A stretch of DNA of 64,000 nt from Paraburkholderia metrosideri. GTDB lineage: Bacteria > Pseudomonadota > Gammaproteobacteria > Burkholderiales > Burkholderiaceae. Below are positions 8,228-17,922 of the stretch, one piece after another. Below the pieces are notes generated by a model. The model was not told where the DNA came from, did not search any database, and was given only the letters and a program-made list of their open reading frames with translations. Location of the stretch: the NCBI RefSeq assembly GCF_904848625.1, contig NZ_CAJHCP010000001.1, positions 1 through 64,000 of the forward strand, given 5' to 3'. The number at the start of each line of letters is the position of its first letter. Positions within the stretch are counted from its first letter, which is position 1. A program made the position numbers and the translations under genes.

Positions 8228-9073
8228 TCAATCGCCGCGATATTCCACTGTGAATTCCGCAGCCTTGTCTTCGCCGAGCGCCTTAACCAGCCAGGGCATC
8301 TGCTCCTTCAGCGTTTTCGCGAGCGTATAAGGCGGGTTCAGAATGAACATGCCGCTGCCGAAAAGCCCGAAGCCGTCTGCCGGCGGGTTGCTGACGGTCA
8401 GGCTCACATGGAGCCAGTTACGCGCCTGCAGTTTCTTCAACTGCTCAGGAAAGCGCTGCGATTCCGGACGTCTCACCTGCGGATACCAGACTGCATAAGT
8501 GCCGGTCGGAAAGCGCTTCAGACTTTCTTCGACACAGCGCAGCGTGCGCGTGTAATCGCGTTTGTCTTCATAGGACGGATCGAGCAGCACCAGCGCGCGG
8601 CGCGGCGCCGGCGGCAGCAACGTGATAATGCCGTCGAAGCCATCGCCCGCGAACAGCATCGCGCGACGACCCGCATCGCGGAAATTGTGGCGCAGTACGT
8701 CGATTTCGGTGGTGTGCAGCTCGAACAGCCGCATGCGGTCCTGCTCGCGCAATTGCCGCCATGCGATATACGGCGAGCCGGGATAAAAGCGCAACTGGCC
8801 GTCTGGGTTCAGCGCACTGACTTCCTCGATGTAGTCGGCGAAGATCGGCGGCAGATCGTTGCGTTCCCACAGTTTGGCAATGCCGGTCTGGAACTCGCCG
8901 GTCTTGATCGCGAAGCCTTCCTTCAGCGAGTAAACGCCGGCGCCCGCATGCGTGTCGATATACCAGTAGGCTTTGTCCTTCTGGCCGAGGTAGCGCAAGA
9001 GCTGCAATACGACGGCGTGTTTCAGAACGTCGGCGTGATTGCCTGCATGAAAGGCGTGGCGGTAGCTGAGCAT
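8228..9073 (-). CDS. rlmJ: 23S rRNA (adenine(2030)-N6)-methyltransferase RlmJ
   Basis: 281 residues, the same length as E. coli RlmJ (280). It starts MLSYRHAFHAGNHADVLKH, the invariant opening of the family, and has a class I SAM fold (DTHAGAGVY) and a catalytic DPSYE motif corresponding to DPPYE in many homologues. RlmJ methylates A2030 of 23S rRNA. A longer in-frame start at 9145 exists, but family similarity begins at the ATG at 9073. Confidence 0.92.
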   Translation of the reverse strand: MLSYRHAFHAGNHADVLKHAVVLQLLRYLGQKDKAYWYIDTHAGAGVYSLKEGFAIKTGEFQTGIAKLWERNDLPPIFADYIEEVSALNPDGQLRFYPGSPYIAWRQLREQDRMRLFELHTTEIDVLRHNFRDAGRRAMLFAGDGFDGIITLLPPAPRRALVLLDPSYEDKRDYTRTLRCVEESLKRFPTGTYAVWYPQVRRPESQRFPEQLKKLQARNWLHVSLTVSNPPADGFGLFGSGMFILNPPYTLAKTLKEQMPWLVKALGEDKAAEFTVEYRGD

Positions 9074-9313
9074 GATGAGGAGACGCTGAAAGAGACCATG
9101 CCGGTCCGGACGGATACGGCGGTGCGGTGCAAGGCGGCTGCGCAACGGACAAACAGTGCCGGTGCGCAGCGCGGTCGCGTATTGTACGCGACGCCGCGAT
9201 GCGCTTTGCGGGAAGTTCCTCCTGAAGATAGTTCTTGCGATCCATCTTCAGATCCGCGTAGCACCACGCCGTTGCCGCAGGCAGTCATGCTACGCGCTCT
9301 CACGCAGGTCCGG

Positions 9314-10285
9314 TCAGTCGTACAGGTCGCCGATGATGTCTTCGATCTGCTTCTTGATCTCCGGCGTAATGCGTTGCGCGACCTCAGCCGATTTCATGTT
9401 CTCACCGATCTGCTCGACCCGCGACGCACCCGTGATCACCGTGCTGACGTTCGGATTCTTCAGGATCCAGCCAATCGCGAGTTGACCAATCGTGCAGCCC
9501 AATTCGTCCGCCACGGCGCCGAGCTTGCCGACCACGTTGTTCTTGCCCGCGTCGGTGACCATATTGCGCAGCCAGTCGTAGCCCTGCAATTGCGCGCGGC
9601 TGTCGGCCGGCACGCCGTCGCGGTATTTGCCGGTCAGCAGGCCGGACGCCAGCGGGCTCCACGTGGTCAAGCCGAGGCCGATGTCCTCGTAAAGCCGCTT
9701 GTATTCTTCTTCGACGCGCTTGCGATTAAACAGGTTGTATTGCGGCTGCTCCATCACCGGCTTGTGCAGATGGTGCCGTTCGGCGATGTCGTATGCGGCG
9801 CGGATTTCGTCGGCGCTCCATTCGGAGGTGCCCCAGTACAGCGCCTTGCCGCGCGTGATCATGTCGCTCATCGCCCAGACGGTTTCTTCGATCGGCGTGT
9901 TCGGATCAGGACGGTGGCAGAACGCCAGGTCGACGTAATCGAGTTGCAGCCGTTTGAGCGAAGCGTCGATCGCGTTCAGCAGGTATTTGCGGTTCAGCGT
10001 GTGGTACTGGTTCGGCGCTTCCGTGAGACCCCAGAAGAATTTCGTCGATACCACATAGCTCACGCGCGGCCATGCCAGTTCCTTCAGCGCCTGACCCATG
10101 ATTTCTTCGGATTTGCCGCCGGCATAGGCCTCGGCGTTGTCGAAGAAATTGACGCCGGCGTCGCGCGCGGCGGCGAGCGATTCACGCGCCGCGTGAGTGT
10201 CCACCTGGCTGCCGTAGGTGACCCACGAGCCGATGGACAGTTCGCTGACTTGCAGGCCGGAGCGGCCCAGACGTCGATAATTCAT
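9314..10285 (-). CDS. Aldo/keto reductase, voltage-gated K+ channel beta-subunit-like subfamily
   Basis: 323-residue (alpha/beta)8 NADPH-dependent oxidoreductase. Catalytic tetrad elements are visible: Asp and Tyr in [14 protein letters not shown], Lys in VSTKFFW and His in AFCHRPDP. The pattern of long loops ([32 protein letters not shown]) is that of the Kv-beta/YghZ-like group. Such enzymes reduce aldehydes such as methylglyoxal; the natural substrate here is unknown. It is divergent from the 3-hydroxybutyrate dehydrogenase gene across ~220 bp. Confidence 0.9.
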   Translation of the reverse strand: MNYRRLGRSGLQVSELSIGSWVTYGSQVDTHAARESLAAARDAGVNFFDNAEAYAGGKSEEIMGQALKELAWPRVSYVVSTKFFWGLTEAPNQYHTLNRKYLLNAIDASLKRLQLDYVDLAFCHRPDPNTPIEETVWAMSDMITRGKALYWGTSEWSADEIRAAYDIAERHHLHKPVMEQPQYNLFNRKRVEEEYKRLYEDIGLGLTTWSPLASGLLTGKYRDGVPADSRAQLQGYDWLRNMVTDAGKNNVVGKLGAVADELGCTIGQLAIGWILKNPNVSTVITGASRVEQIGENMKSAEVAQRITPEIKKQIEDIIGDLYD

Positions 10286-10508
10286 GCATGCCTCCTTGTT
10301 GTTGATGTCACGGGAATTTCACCGAAAACGTCCAGTTTAAAGAGATATGGCGCGATGTGCGTTTTACCTATGGAGTTCACAGGGTTCATGCACAATAGCA
10401 GCGTTGGCCGCAATGCAGCATTCGGCTGGATGGCCTATGCCGTTTGGCTGACTTCACGGCGCTTGCGGCCCGTGGTTTCATTGCTCATCAACTGCATGGA
10501 GGTTCTGG

Positions 10509-11306
10509 ATGTCGTCTACGAACATGAATCTGAATGGCAAGGTCGCCGTGGTGACTGGCGCCGCAAGCGGCATCGGCAAACAGATTGCGCTGACCCTTTC
10601 AGCGGCGGGCGCAGCGGTTGCGATCGCCGACCTGAATCAGGACGGCGCGAACGCCGTGGCTGCGGAAATCACGAAAGGCGGCGGTAAGGCGATCGGCGTG
10701 GCCATGGACGTCACGAGCGAAGAAGCCGTCAATCAGGGTATCGACAAGGTCGCGGCTGAACTGGGCTCGGTCGACATTCTCATTTCGAACGCCGGCATCC
10801 AGATCGTTAATCCAATCGAAAACTACTCGTTTTCCGACTGGAAGAAAATGCAGGCTATTCACGTGGACGGTGCGTTCCTGACCACGAAGGCCGCGCTCAA
10901 GCATATGTACAAGGACGACCGCGGCGGCATTGTGATCTACATGGGTTCGGTCCATTCGCACGAAGCGTCGCCGCTGAAGTCCGCGTACGTGACGGCGAAA
11001 CACGCGCTGCTCGGCCTCGCTCGCGTGCTGGCGAAAGAAGGCGCGAAGCACAACGTGCGCTCGCATGTGGTGTGTCCGGGTTTCGTGCGCACGCCGCTCG
11101 TCGACAAGCAGATTCCCGAACAGGCAAAGGAACTTGGCATCAGCGAGGAAGACGTGATCAAGCGCGTGATGCTGGGCGGCACGGTGGACGGCGTTTTCAC
11201 CACAGTGGAAGACGTCGCGCAGACGGTGCTGTTCCTCTCCACCTTCCCGACGGCGGCGCTGACCGGCCAGTCCTTTATTGTGAGCCACGGCTGGTACATG
11301 CAATAA
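10509..11306 (+). CDS. D-3-hydroxybutyrate dehydrogenase (SDR)
   Basis: 265-residue classical short-chain dehydrogenase. It has TGAASGIG cofactor motif, NAG (SNAGIQIV), Ser of [10 protein letters not shown] and YVTAKH (Tyr-x-x-x-Lys variant), and a C-terminal [11 protein letters not shown] ending typical of HbdH/BdhA. The enzyme interconverts 3-hydroxybutyrate and acetoacetate with NAD(H), linking polyhydroxybutyrate breakdown to central metabolism. GGAGG lies 6 nt before the ATG. The patatin gene starts 10 nt after the stop, so the two are probably co-transcribed. Confidence 0.88.
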   Translation: MSSTNMNLNGKVAVVTGAASGIGKQIALTLSAAGAAVAIADLNQDGANAVAAEITKGGGKAIGVAMDVTSEEAVNQGIDKVAAELGSVDILISNAGIQIVNPIENYSFSDWKKMQAIHVDGAFLTTKAALKHMYKDDRGGIVIYMGSVHSHEASPLKSAYVTAKHALLGLARVLAKEGAKHNVRSHVVCPGFVRTPLVDKQIPEQAKELGISEEDVIKRVMLGGTVDGVFTTVEDVAQTVLFLSTFPTAALTGQSFIVSHGWYMQ

Positions 11307-11316
11307 GGAGCCACCC

Positions 11317-12555
11317 ATGGCGCAACGCAATCTCAAGCGGGCGCGCGTGGGCGCGCCCGGCGACGGGGAAGGCGAGGGCGCAGGGCCGGCCACCGCTGCA
11401 CGCCCGGGCCGGCACCTCCATTTGCCTAACTACGAAACCGTCGCACTGATGCTGCAAGGCGGCGGCGCATTGGGCGCCTATCAGGCTGGCGTCTTTCAGG
11501 GACTTGACGAAGCGGGCATCGCGCCGAACTGGCTCGCCGGCATTTCGATTGGCGCGTTGAACACGGCGATCATTGCCGGCAATCCGCCTGGAAAACGCGT
11601 CGAACGGCTGCTGCAATTCTGGGAGACGATTTGCCAGCCGGCATTCGGGCCGCCGTTGCCGGCGTTCATCGAACACGCGCTGTTCAACTCCAGTGATGCC
11701 GTGCGCAAGGCGTTCACGGCAACGCAGGCAATGGGCGCGATCGTCGAAGGACAGAAAGGCTTTTTCGTGCCGCGCTTTCCGCCGCCGTTGCCCACGGTGT
11801 CCGGGCCGCCGCAACAGGCCAGCTACTACGACACCACGCCGTTAAAGGCCACGCTCGAAGCGTTTTGCGATTTCGACCGGATCAACTCGAAGGAAATGCG
11901 CGTGTCGGTGGGGGCGGTCAATTGCGGTACCGGCAATTTTGCGTACTTCGACAACACCCACACCACGCTGAGGCCCGAGCATTTCATGGCGTCAGGGGCG
12001 TTGCCGCCGGGCTTCGCGGCAGTTGAAATCGACGGCCAGTTTTACTGGGACGGCGGTTTGATGTCGAATACGCCGCTCTACGAGGTGATTCAGTCCACGC
12101 CGCGTCGCGACACGCTCGCGTTCCAGGTCGATCTGTGGAGCGCGATCGGACCGGTGCCTGACAACATCACCGACGTTCAGGGGCGTATGAAAGACATTCA
12201 GTATTCGAGCCGTACGCGCCTCGTGACCGATATGCTGCAACGATCACAACGGTTCCGCCACGTGCTGCGCGAAGTGCTGGACCGTGTGCCCGCTGAAGGA
12301 CGCGACGACCCGTGGTGCAAACTGGCCGAAGATCTCGCGTGCTCGAAGCGCTACAACGTGATCCACCTCATCTACCGGCACAAGGAGTACGAGGGGCATT
12401 ACAAGGACTTCCAGTTTGGTCTGTCGACCATGCGTGAACATTGGCAAAGTGGGCTGGACGATATCCGCCATTCGCTTGCGCATCCTGATTGGCTCGATAT
12501 GCCTGATAACGACGCAGGCTTCGTCACGCACGACATTCATCGCGATTCGCGTTGA
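11317..12555 (+). CDS. Patatin-like phospholipase, DUF3734-type
   Basis: 412 residues. The patatin core begins with the oxyanion-hole motif GGGALGAYQAG, then nucleophile elbow GISIG, and the catalytic Asp in WDGGLMSNTP. This Ser-Asp dyad hydrolyses acyl esters. The C-terminal ~130 residues (NVIHLIYRHKEYEGHYKDFQFG) match the DUF3734 region. A Gly/Ala/Arg-rich ~35-residue N-terminal tail precedes the domain. Spacing to the 3-hydroxybutyrate dehydrogenase gene is 10 nt with AAGGAG in between, suggesting a lipid/PHB-related operon; a PHB-granule role is inference only. Confidence 0.88.
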   Translation: MAQRNLKRARVGAPGDGEGEGAGPATAARPGRHLHLPNYETVALMLQGGGALGAYQAGVFQGLDEAGIAPNWLAGISIGALNTAIIAGNPPGKRVERLLQFWETICQPAFGPPLPAFIEHALFNSSDAVRKAFTATQAMGAIVEGQKGFFVPRFPPPLPTVSGPPQQASYYDTTPLKATLEAFCDFDRINSKEMRVSVGAVNCGTGNFAYFDNTHTTLRPEHFMASGALPPGFAAVEIDGQFYWDGGLMSNTPLYEVIQSTPRRDTLAFQVDLWSAIGPVPDNITDVQGRMKDIQYSSRTRLVTDMLQRSQRFRHVLREVLDRVPAEGRDDPWCKLAEDLACSKRYNVIHLIYRHKEYEGHYKDFQFGLSTMREHWQSGLDDIRHSLAHPDWLDMPDNDAGFVTHDIHRDSR

Positions 12556-12594
12556 AGCCGCGCTTGCCAAAACCGCCTGCGAAGTCCGGCCAAT

Positions 12595-12633
12595 AAAAAA
12601 CGGCGCCCTTTCGTCAGAAAGGGCGCCGCTTTC
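12595..12633. terminator. Bidirectional rho-independent terminator
   Basis: Stem CGGCGCCCTTTC / GAAAGGGCGCCG with a GTCA loop, flanked by AAAAAA on the left and CTTTC on the right. It separates the convergent patatin and aminotransferase genes and, read leftward, has the better U-tract. Confidence 0.9.
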
Positions 12634-12683
12634 ACAAGCATTTCTAGCAGAGCAGGCGACGAACGCCTCCTGCCCAAGCTCAA

Positions 12684-13883
12684 TTACTTCAACACGTGAG
12701 CAATCGCGTTGGCGACCACGTCGAGGTTGCGCGTGTTCAACGCAGCCACGCAGATACGGCCCGTGCCCACCGCGTAGATGCCGAACTCTTCACGCAGACG
12801 GTCCACTTGCGCGCCCGTCAAACCGGAGTACGAGAACATGCCGCGTTGTGCGTTCACGAAGCTGAAGTCGCGATCCACGCCGCTTGCCTTCAGACGCTCG
12901 ACCAGACCATTGCGCATTGCGCGGATACGGTCGCGCATTTCGCCCAGTTCCGCTTCCCACGTTGCGCGCAGTTCCGGCGAAGCCAGCACCGCTGCGACCA
13001 CCGAGCCGCCGTGCGTGGGCGGGTTCGAGTAGTTCGTGCGGATCACGCGCTTCAGTTGCGACAGCACGCGTGTCGATTCTTCCTTGCTCGCGGTGATGAT
13101 CGACAGTGCGCCGATACGTTCGCCGTACAGCGAGAACGACTTTGAGAACGACGACGAAACGAATACGTTCAGTTCCGATGCCGCGAACAGACGCACGGCT
13201 GCTGCGTCCGCTTCGATGTTGTCGCCGAAACCCTGATAGGCGATGTCGAGGAACGGCACGAGATTGCGCGCCTTCACGACCTCGACGATCTGCTTCCATT
13301 GATCGACCGAGAGGTCGACGCCGGTCGGGTTGTGGCAGCAAGCGTGCAGCACGACAACCGTGCCGGCCGCGTAACTGTTCAACGCGCTCAGCATGCCGTC
13401 GAAGTTCACGCCGTGCGTTGCCGCTTCGTAGTACGGGTACGACACGACTTCGAAACCGGCGCCTTCGAACAGCGCGCGGTGGTTTTCCCAGCTCGGATCG
13501 CTGATCGCGACCTTGCCATTCGGGTTCAGACGCTTCAGAAAGTCTGCGCCGATTTTCAGCGCGCCCGTGCCGCCCAGCGCCTGCGCCGTCACGACGCGGC
13601 CAGCCGCGAGCAGCGGCGAGTCGTTGCCGAGCAGCAGCGTTTGCACGGCTGCATCGTAAGCGGCGATGCCTTCGATCGGCAGATAACCGCGCGGCAGCGC
13701 GGCTTCGACGCGGGCCTTTTCAGCATCGCGGACAGCGCGCAGCAGCGGAATCTTGCCTTCTTCGTTGAAATACACGCCAACGCCCAAGTTGACCTTGGTG
13801 GGACGCGCATCGGCGTTGAAGGCTTCGTTCAGGCCCAGAATCGGGTCGCGGGGAGCAAGTTCGACGGCGGAGAACAGAGACAT
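12684..13883 (-). CDS. tyrB: Aromatic/aspartate aminotransferase (class I, TyrB/AspC type)
   Basis: 399 residues, the standard length for AspC/TyrB. Motifs include VNLGVGVYFNEEGKIPLL, the HACCHNPTGVD stretch, DIAYQGFGD (Asp and Tyr contacting PLP), and the PLP-binding Lys in SSSFSKSFSLYGER. It transfers amino groups between glutamate and oxaloacetate or aromatic keto acids. Distinguishing AspC from TyrB by eye is not reliable; this group in Burkholderiales is usually called aromatic amino acid transaminase. It is divergent from uvrB over ~510 bp. Confidence 0.88.
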   Translation of the reverse strand: MSLFSAVELAPRDPILGLNEAFNADARPTKVNLGVGVYFNEEGKIPLLRAVRDAEKARVEAALPRGYLPIEGIAAYDAAVQTLLLGNDSPLLAAGRVVTAQALGGTGALKIGADFLKRLNPNGKVAISDPSWENHRALFEGAGFEVVSYPYYEAATHGVNFDGMLSALNSYAAGTVVVLHACCHNPTGVDLSVDQWKQIVEVVKARNLVPFLDIAYQGFGDNIEADAAAVRLFAASELNVFVSSSFSKSFSLYGERIGALSIITASKEESTRVLSQLKRVIRTNYSNPPTHGGSVVAAVLASPELRATWEAELGEMRDRIRAMRNGLVERLKASGVDRDFSFVNAQRGMFSYSGLTGAQVDRLREEFGIYAVGTGRICVAALNTRNLDVVANAIAHVLK

Positions 13884-14392
13884 GATGGATGGGCAGCAGT
13901 AGTGAAAAGAGGGCGGCTTCGAGCGCGAGCGGCCCGGCCTGGCGCGTATGACGCAGAACGCGGATCAGGTGATGGACAGCGGCGGGCGAGCGCAACTTCG
14001 CATTGTAACGAATCCGCGGGCATTTTTAGGACGCCAAGGCTCGCAACAGGGGATTATTTGCTTGAAAAACAGGCACTCCGGCGTCATGTGGATGGAGCCG
14101 GTCAGCGTGGAAAGCGCCCGGCGAAGCCGTTGCACGGCGCTCGACCGTGGCCTGGGTGCGCGGCGCAACGACTCGAAAACGTCCTGAAAACGACCCGAAA
14201 ACCGTGAGCTAAAAGCGACGGACTGTTTTTTCAAAGGGGCGGAAGCGGCGTCTCGCCTCAGGTGGCGGCAAGCCCACCGGAGGCGCCTGAAAACCTGCAC
14301 GAGCCACCCCGATCCACGCGCAAGCTCGACCCAATGCGCGTTTCCCGCAACCCGTTAGAATGGTCCTTTGCCCAAGGCCGGTGCCGTCCCCC
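13884..14392. other. Intergenic region between the aminotransferase and uvrB
   Basis: About 510 bp. It must hold both promoters. TTAGAAT at 14355-14361 could be the uvrB -10 element. No LexA-type CTGT-N8-ACAG box was found by eye. Several short open frames are present but have no ribosome binding site or family resemblance. Confidence 0.4.
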
Positions 14393-16483
14393 ATGTCCGA
14401 ACAACATCTGACTGAAGTCGAAGACACGCTCGACGAATCGAAATTCGCCACGTTCGAAGGCTCGCCGTTCCAGTTGTACCAACCGTACCTGCCCGCCGGC
14501 GATCAGCCGACGGCGATCGAGACGCTCGTCGAAGGGGTCGAGGACGGTCTCGCGTTCCAGACGCTGCTCGGTGTGACGGGGTCCGGCAAGACTTTCACGA
14601 TGGCGAACACGATCGCGCGTCTCGGCCGTCCTGCCATTGTGTTCGCGCCGAACAAGACGCTCGCCGCGCAGCTCTATTCCGAGTTTCGCGAGTTTTTCCC
14701 GCGCAACGCGGTCGAGTACTTCGTGTCGTACTACGACTATTACCAGCCGGAAGCGTATGTGCCGCAGCGCGACCTGTTCATCGAAAAGGACTCGTCGATC
14801 AACGAGCACATCGAGCAGATGCGGCTGTCGGCCACCAAGAGCCTGATGGAACGGCGCGACGTGGTGATCGTCGCCACGGTGTCGGCGATCTACGGTATCG
14901 GCAACCCGTCCGAATACCATCAGATGATCCTGACGCTGCGTACCGGCGACAAACTGGGCCAGCGCGACGTCATCGCGCGGCTGATCGCGATGCAGTACAA
15001 CCGCAACGAAGCCGATTTCCAGCGCGGCTCGTTCCGTGTGCGGGGCGATACGATCGATATTTTCCCGGCAGAGCACGCCGAGATGGCGGTGCGCGTCGAA
15101 CTCTTCGACGACGAGGTCGACACGCTGCAACTGTTCGATCCACTCACTGGCCGCGTGCGCCAGAAGATTCCGCGTTTCACGGTCTATCCGTCGTCGCACT
15201 ATGTGACGCCGCGCGACACCGTGGTGCGCGCGGTCGAAACGATCAAGAACGAGTTGCGCGAGCGGCTCGAGTTCTTCTATAGCGGCGGAAAACTCGTCGA
15301 AGCGCAGCGGCTCGAACAGCGCACGCGTTTCGATCTGGAAATGCTTCAGGAGCTGGGTTTCTGCAAGGGCATCGAAAACTATTCGCGGCACTTTTCCGGC
15401 GCGGCCCCGGGTGAGCCGCCGCCTACGCTGGTCGATTACCTGCCGTCGGACGCGATCATGATGCTCGATGAATCGCACGTGCTGATCGGTCAGTTGAACG
15501 GCATGTACAACGGCGACCGGGCGCGTAAAGAGAATCTGGTCGACTATGGTTTTCGCCTGCCATCCGCGCTCGACAACCGTCCGCTCAAGTTCAACGAGTT
15601 CGAGCGCAAGATGCGCCAGGTCGTGTTCGTGTCGGCCACGCCCGCTGATTACGAAAAGAAGACCGCCGGTCAGGTCGCGGAGCAACTGGTGCGGCCAACC
15701 GGCCTCGTCGATCCGGAAATCGAGGTACGACCCGCACGCACTCAGGTCGACGACGTGCTTGGCGAGATCAACGAGCGCGTCAAGGTGGGCGACCGCGTGC
15801 TGGTCACCGTGCTGACCAAGCGCATGGCCGAACAGCTAACCGAGTTTCTGGCCGACCACGGCGTCAAGGTGCGTTACCTGCATAGCGATATCGACACGGT
15901 CGAGCGGGTCGAGATCATCCGCGATCTGCGTCTCGGCACCTTCGACGTGCTGGTCGGGATCAACCTGCTGCGCGAAGGGCTGGATATTCCCGAAGTGTCG
16001 CTGGTCGCGATTCTCGACTCGGACAAGGAAGGCTTCCTGCGTGCCGAACGCTCGCTGATCCAGACCATCGGCCGGGCGGCGCGGAACGTGAACGGCAAGG
16101 CGATTCTGTACGCGGACAGGATCACGGATTCAATGCGCCGCGCGATCGACGAAACCGAGCGGCGGCGTGCCAAGCAGATCGCGTTCAACCTGGAGAACGG
16201 CATTACGCCGCGCGGCGTGGTCAAGCGGATTCGCGACATTATCGACGGCGTGTACAACGTCGACGACGCGCGCGCCGAACTCAAGGAGCAGCAGACCCGC
16301 GCGAAATTCGAGGACATGTCCGAGAGGCAACTCGCCAAGGAACTGAAGCGCCTCGAAAAGCAGATGATGGAGCACGCCAAAAATCTCGAATTCGAAAAGG
16401 CCGCGCAGACCCGCGACCAGTTGGCGTTGCTGCGCCAACGCGTGTTTGGCGCGAACGTCGGCGATCACATTTCCGGGGTCTAA
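14393..16483 (+). CDS. uvrB: Excinuclease ABC subunit B
   Basis: 696 residues. The DNA-damage-verifying helicase of nucleotide excision repair, acting with UvrA and UvrC. Walker A GVTGSGKT at residues 60-67, beta-hairpin region [16 protein letters not shown]-like DESHV, helicase motifs V/VI ([23 protein letters not shown]) and a C-terminal UVR domain ([24 protein letters not shown]) that contacts UvrC. Start at 14393 ([18 protein letters not shown]) was chosen by family similarity; an in-frame ATG at 14360 overlaps the probable -10 element. Confidence 0.96.
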   Translation: MSEQHLTEVEDTLDESKFATFEGSPFQLYQPYLPAGDQPTAIETLVEGVEDGLAFQTLLGVTGSGKTFTMANTIARLGRPAIVFAPNKTLAAQLYSEFREFFPRNAVEYFVSYYDYYQPEAYVPQRDLFIEKDSSINEHIEQMRLSATKSLMERRDVVIVATVSAIYGIGNPSEYHQMILTLRTGDKLGQRDVIARLIAMQYNRNEADFQRGSFRVRGDTIDIFPAEHAEMAVRVELFDDEVDTLQLFDPLTGRVRQKIPRFTVYPSSHYVTPRDTVVRAVETIKNELRERLEFFYSGGKLVEAQRLEQRTRFDLEMLQELGFCKGIENYSRHFSGAAPGEPPPTLVDYLPSDAIMMLDESHVLIGQLNGMYNGDRARKENLVDYGFRLPSALDNRPLKFNEFERKMRQVVFVSATPADYEKKTAGQVAEQLVRPTGLVDPEIEVRPARTQVDDVLGEINERVKVGDRVLVTVLTKRMAEQLTEFLADHGVKVRYLHSDIDTVERVEIIRDLRLGTFDVLVGINLLREGLDIPEVSLVAILDSDKEGFLRAERSLIQTIGRAARNVNGKAILYADRITDSMRRAIDETERRRAKQIAFNLENGITPRGVVKRIRDIIDGVYNVDDARAELKEQQTRAKFEDMSERQLAKELKRLEKQMMEHAKNLEFEKAAQTRDQLALLRQRVFGANVGDHISGV

Positions 16484-16830
16484 GACGTTTTTCTCATTGG
16501 GGCGTGGCTATGTGCCGCGCCCCGTCAATTGCAGACGGCGAGCGGCCAGACGCGATCGCCTCCTCTGTCTTAAGCGCTTACCCGCGCCATTCCTTAAAAC
16601 ACCCTTAAGACCCTTTCGCGACAAGGATTGGGGCGTTCCGCAATTTGTCGTCCCTGGAGATCAATGATAAACTCCGTCAATATTGAGAATGGTTCGCATT
16701 AACGTTTCCGTTTATGCGGTTTGCGGACGGTCGATCGCCCGTTGAGGCCGGTGGAACCCGCTGCGCGCAGACATGCGCGACCAACTGTTCCAATGGGTTT
16801 GATCCAGTCTGATAAAAACAAGGAGTTTCA
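16484..16830. other. Intergenic region upstream of ftrA
   Basis: About 350 bp after uvrB. It has a GC-rich hairpin (GGGGCG / CGCCCC, 16500-16526) without a T run. Next comes a possible ftrA promoter: TTGTCG (16645-16650), 17-bp spacer, then an extended -10 TGATAAACT (16665-16673). The Fur-like box at 16684-16698 falls just after the expected start site. No gene seen. Confidence 0.5.
16684..16698. promoter_or_regulatory. Fur box upstream of ftrABCD
   Basis: TGAGAATGGTTCGCA is a 7-1-7 dyad close to the TGCGAAT-N-ATTCGCA version of the Fur site. It overlaps the likely early transcribed region of ftrA, a position that would block transcription when iron is plentiful. Confidence 0.7.
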
Positions 16831-17379
16831 ATGCGAATTTCTTCAGTGGTGCGCGGTGGCGCAGCAGCCGTTGCCGCAATGGCAGCGTTGTCGGCGACGG
16901 CGGCGGAATACCCGATCGCCAAACAGCAGATTCACGGCGGCATGGAAATCGGTGTCGTCTATCTGCAGCCGATCACGATGGAACCGGAAGGCATGATGCG
17001 CAAGGCGTCGGATTCGGACATTCACCTCGAAACCGACATCCACGCAGTCAAGAACAACCCGACCGGGTTCGCTGAAGGCGACTGGATGCCGTATCTGCAA
17101 GTGCACTACGAGCTGAACAAGGTCGGCTCGAAGAACGTGCAGAAGGGCGACCTGATGCCGATGGTCGCCAACGACGGCCCGCACTACGGTGACAACGTGA
17201 AGCTGGAAGGCCCGGGCAAGTATCACCTGAAGATGATCGTGGAACCGCCGATGCAGATGGGCCACATGGCTTTCGGCCGCCACGTCGACAAGGAAACCGG
17301 CGTGGGTCCGTGGTTCAAGCCGATCACGCTCGAGTATGACTTCCCGTTCGCCGGCATCGGCAAGAAGGGTGGCTACTGA
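16831..17379 (+). CDS. ftrA: FtrA/P19-type periplasmic iron-binding protein
   Basis: 182 residues with a signal peptide (cut near LSATAA-EY). The mature protein opens EYPIAKQQIHGGMEIGVVYLQPI and includes METH-type ligand regions (DIHLETDIHAVKNNPTGF, PPMQMGHMAFGRHV) characteristic of the P19/Tp34 iron-transport family (Iron_transport, pfam10634 type). First gene of an ftrABCD ferrous-iron uptake operon known from Bordetella, Brucella and Burkholderia. AAGGAG lies 6 nt before the ATG. A Fur-like box lies ~135 bp upstream. Confidence 0.9.
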   Translation: MRISSVVRGGAAAVAAMAALSATAAEYPIAKQQIHGGMEIGVVYLQPITMEPEGMMRKASDSDIHLETDIHAVKNNPTGFAEGDWMPYLQVHYELNKVGSKNVQKGDLMPMVANDGPHYGDNVKLEGPGKYHLKMIVEPPMQMGHMAFGRHVDKETGVGPWFKPITLEYDFPFAGIGKKGGY

Positions 17380-17513
17380 TCGCTGCCAGGCGCGCGGTGC
17401 GTCGTCGCTCCTTAAAAGCGGCAGTGAGGCATCGGCAGGTCAGTGATTGAGTCAATGCAGCAGGCGGCGCGCAGGCGATCAGACCCGGCGCGCCGCGTTT
17501 TCCGGAAGGGCTA

Positions 17514-17846
17514 ATGAGAATCAACCGAAAGATCGCGATGTTGGCCGCCACGGCTTTGCTGGCTGGCGCAGCTCACGCAGCGGACCTGCCGACCTTCAAG
17601 CTGGAAATGAACGACGGCAAGCTGAATCCGGCTCGCATCGAAGTACCGTCGGGCAAGCGTATCAAGATCGAAGTGCGCAATGTCGGCAAGGGTGCGGCCG
17701 AATTCGAAAGCGTGCAGTTGCGTAAAGAAACGGTGTTGGCGCCGGGCGCCGAATCGTTCGTCGTGATTGCTCCTCTGGAGCCGGGCGAATACAAGTTTTT
17801 CGACGATTTCCACCAGCAGGCGCAGGGCGTAATCGTCGCGAAGTAA
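17514..17846 (+). CDS. ftrB: FtrB-type periplasmic cupredoxin
   Basis: 110 residues with a signal peptide (cut after AGAAHA). The rest is a cupredoxin fold: LPTFKLEMNDGKLNPARIEVPSGKRIKIEVRN and a C-terminal PGEYKFFDDFHQ segment resembling the EfeO/FtrB cupredoxin. In the Ftr system it is thought to oxidise or hand over iron between FtrA and the FtrC permease in the periplasm. It lies 134 bp after ftrA and 76 bp before ftrC on the same strand. Confidence 0.87.
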   Translation: MRINRKIAMLAATALLAGAAHAADLPTFKLEMNDGKLNPARIEVPSGKRIKIEVRNVGKGAAEFESVQLRKETVLAPGAESFVVIAPLEPGEYKFFDDFHQQAQGVIVAK

Positions 17847-17922
17847 TCGTCTGAACGCACGCGCCGGCCCTGCAGAGGCGGCGCGTTCGCCAGGCAGTAG
17901 AAGGATCGAAGGGAGAGCTTGA

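Noticed and set aside
8408-10687. Very long rightward open frame across rlmJ and the aldo/keto reductase gene
   Set aside because: It is antisense to two strong family matches and runs into the start of the 3-hydroxybutyrate dehydrogenase gene; GC-rich DNA often has such frames.
13965-14300. 111-codon leftward frame between the aminotransferase and uvrB
   Set aside because: No ribosome binding site, no family resemblance, and it overlaps the promoter region.
14220-14392. LexA box upstream of uvrB
   Set aside because: A CTGT occurs, but no ACAG at the required distance.
14258-15685. Leftward 475-codon frame opposite uvrB
   Set aside because: Antisense shadow within the strongly conserved uvrB.
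16500-16526. Rho-independent terminator after uvrB
   Set aside because: The GGGGCG/CGCCCC hairpin has no T-run, so no terminator is claimed.
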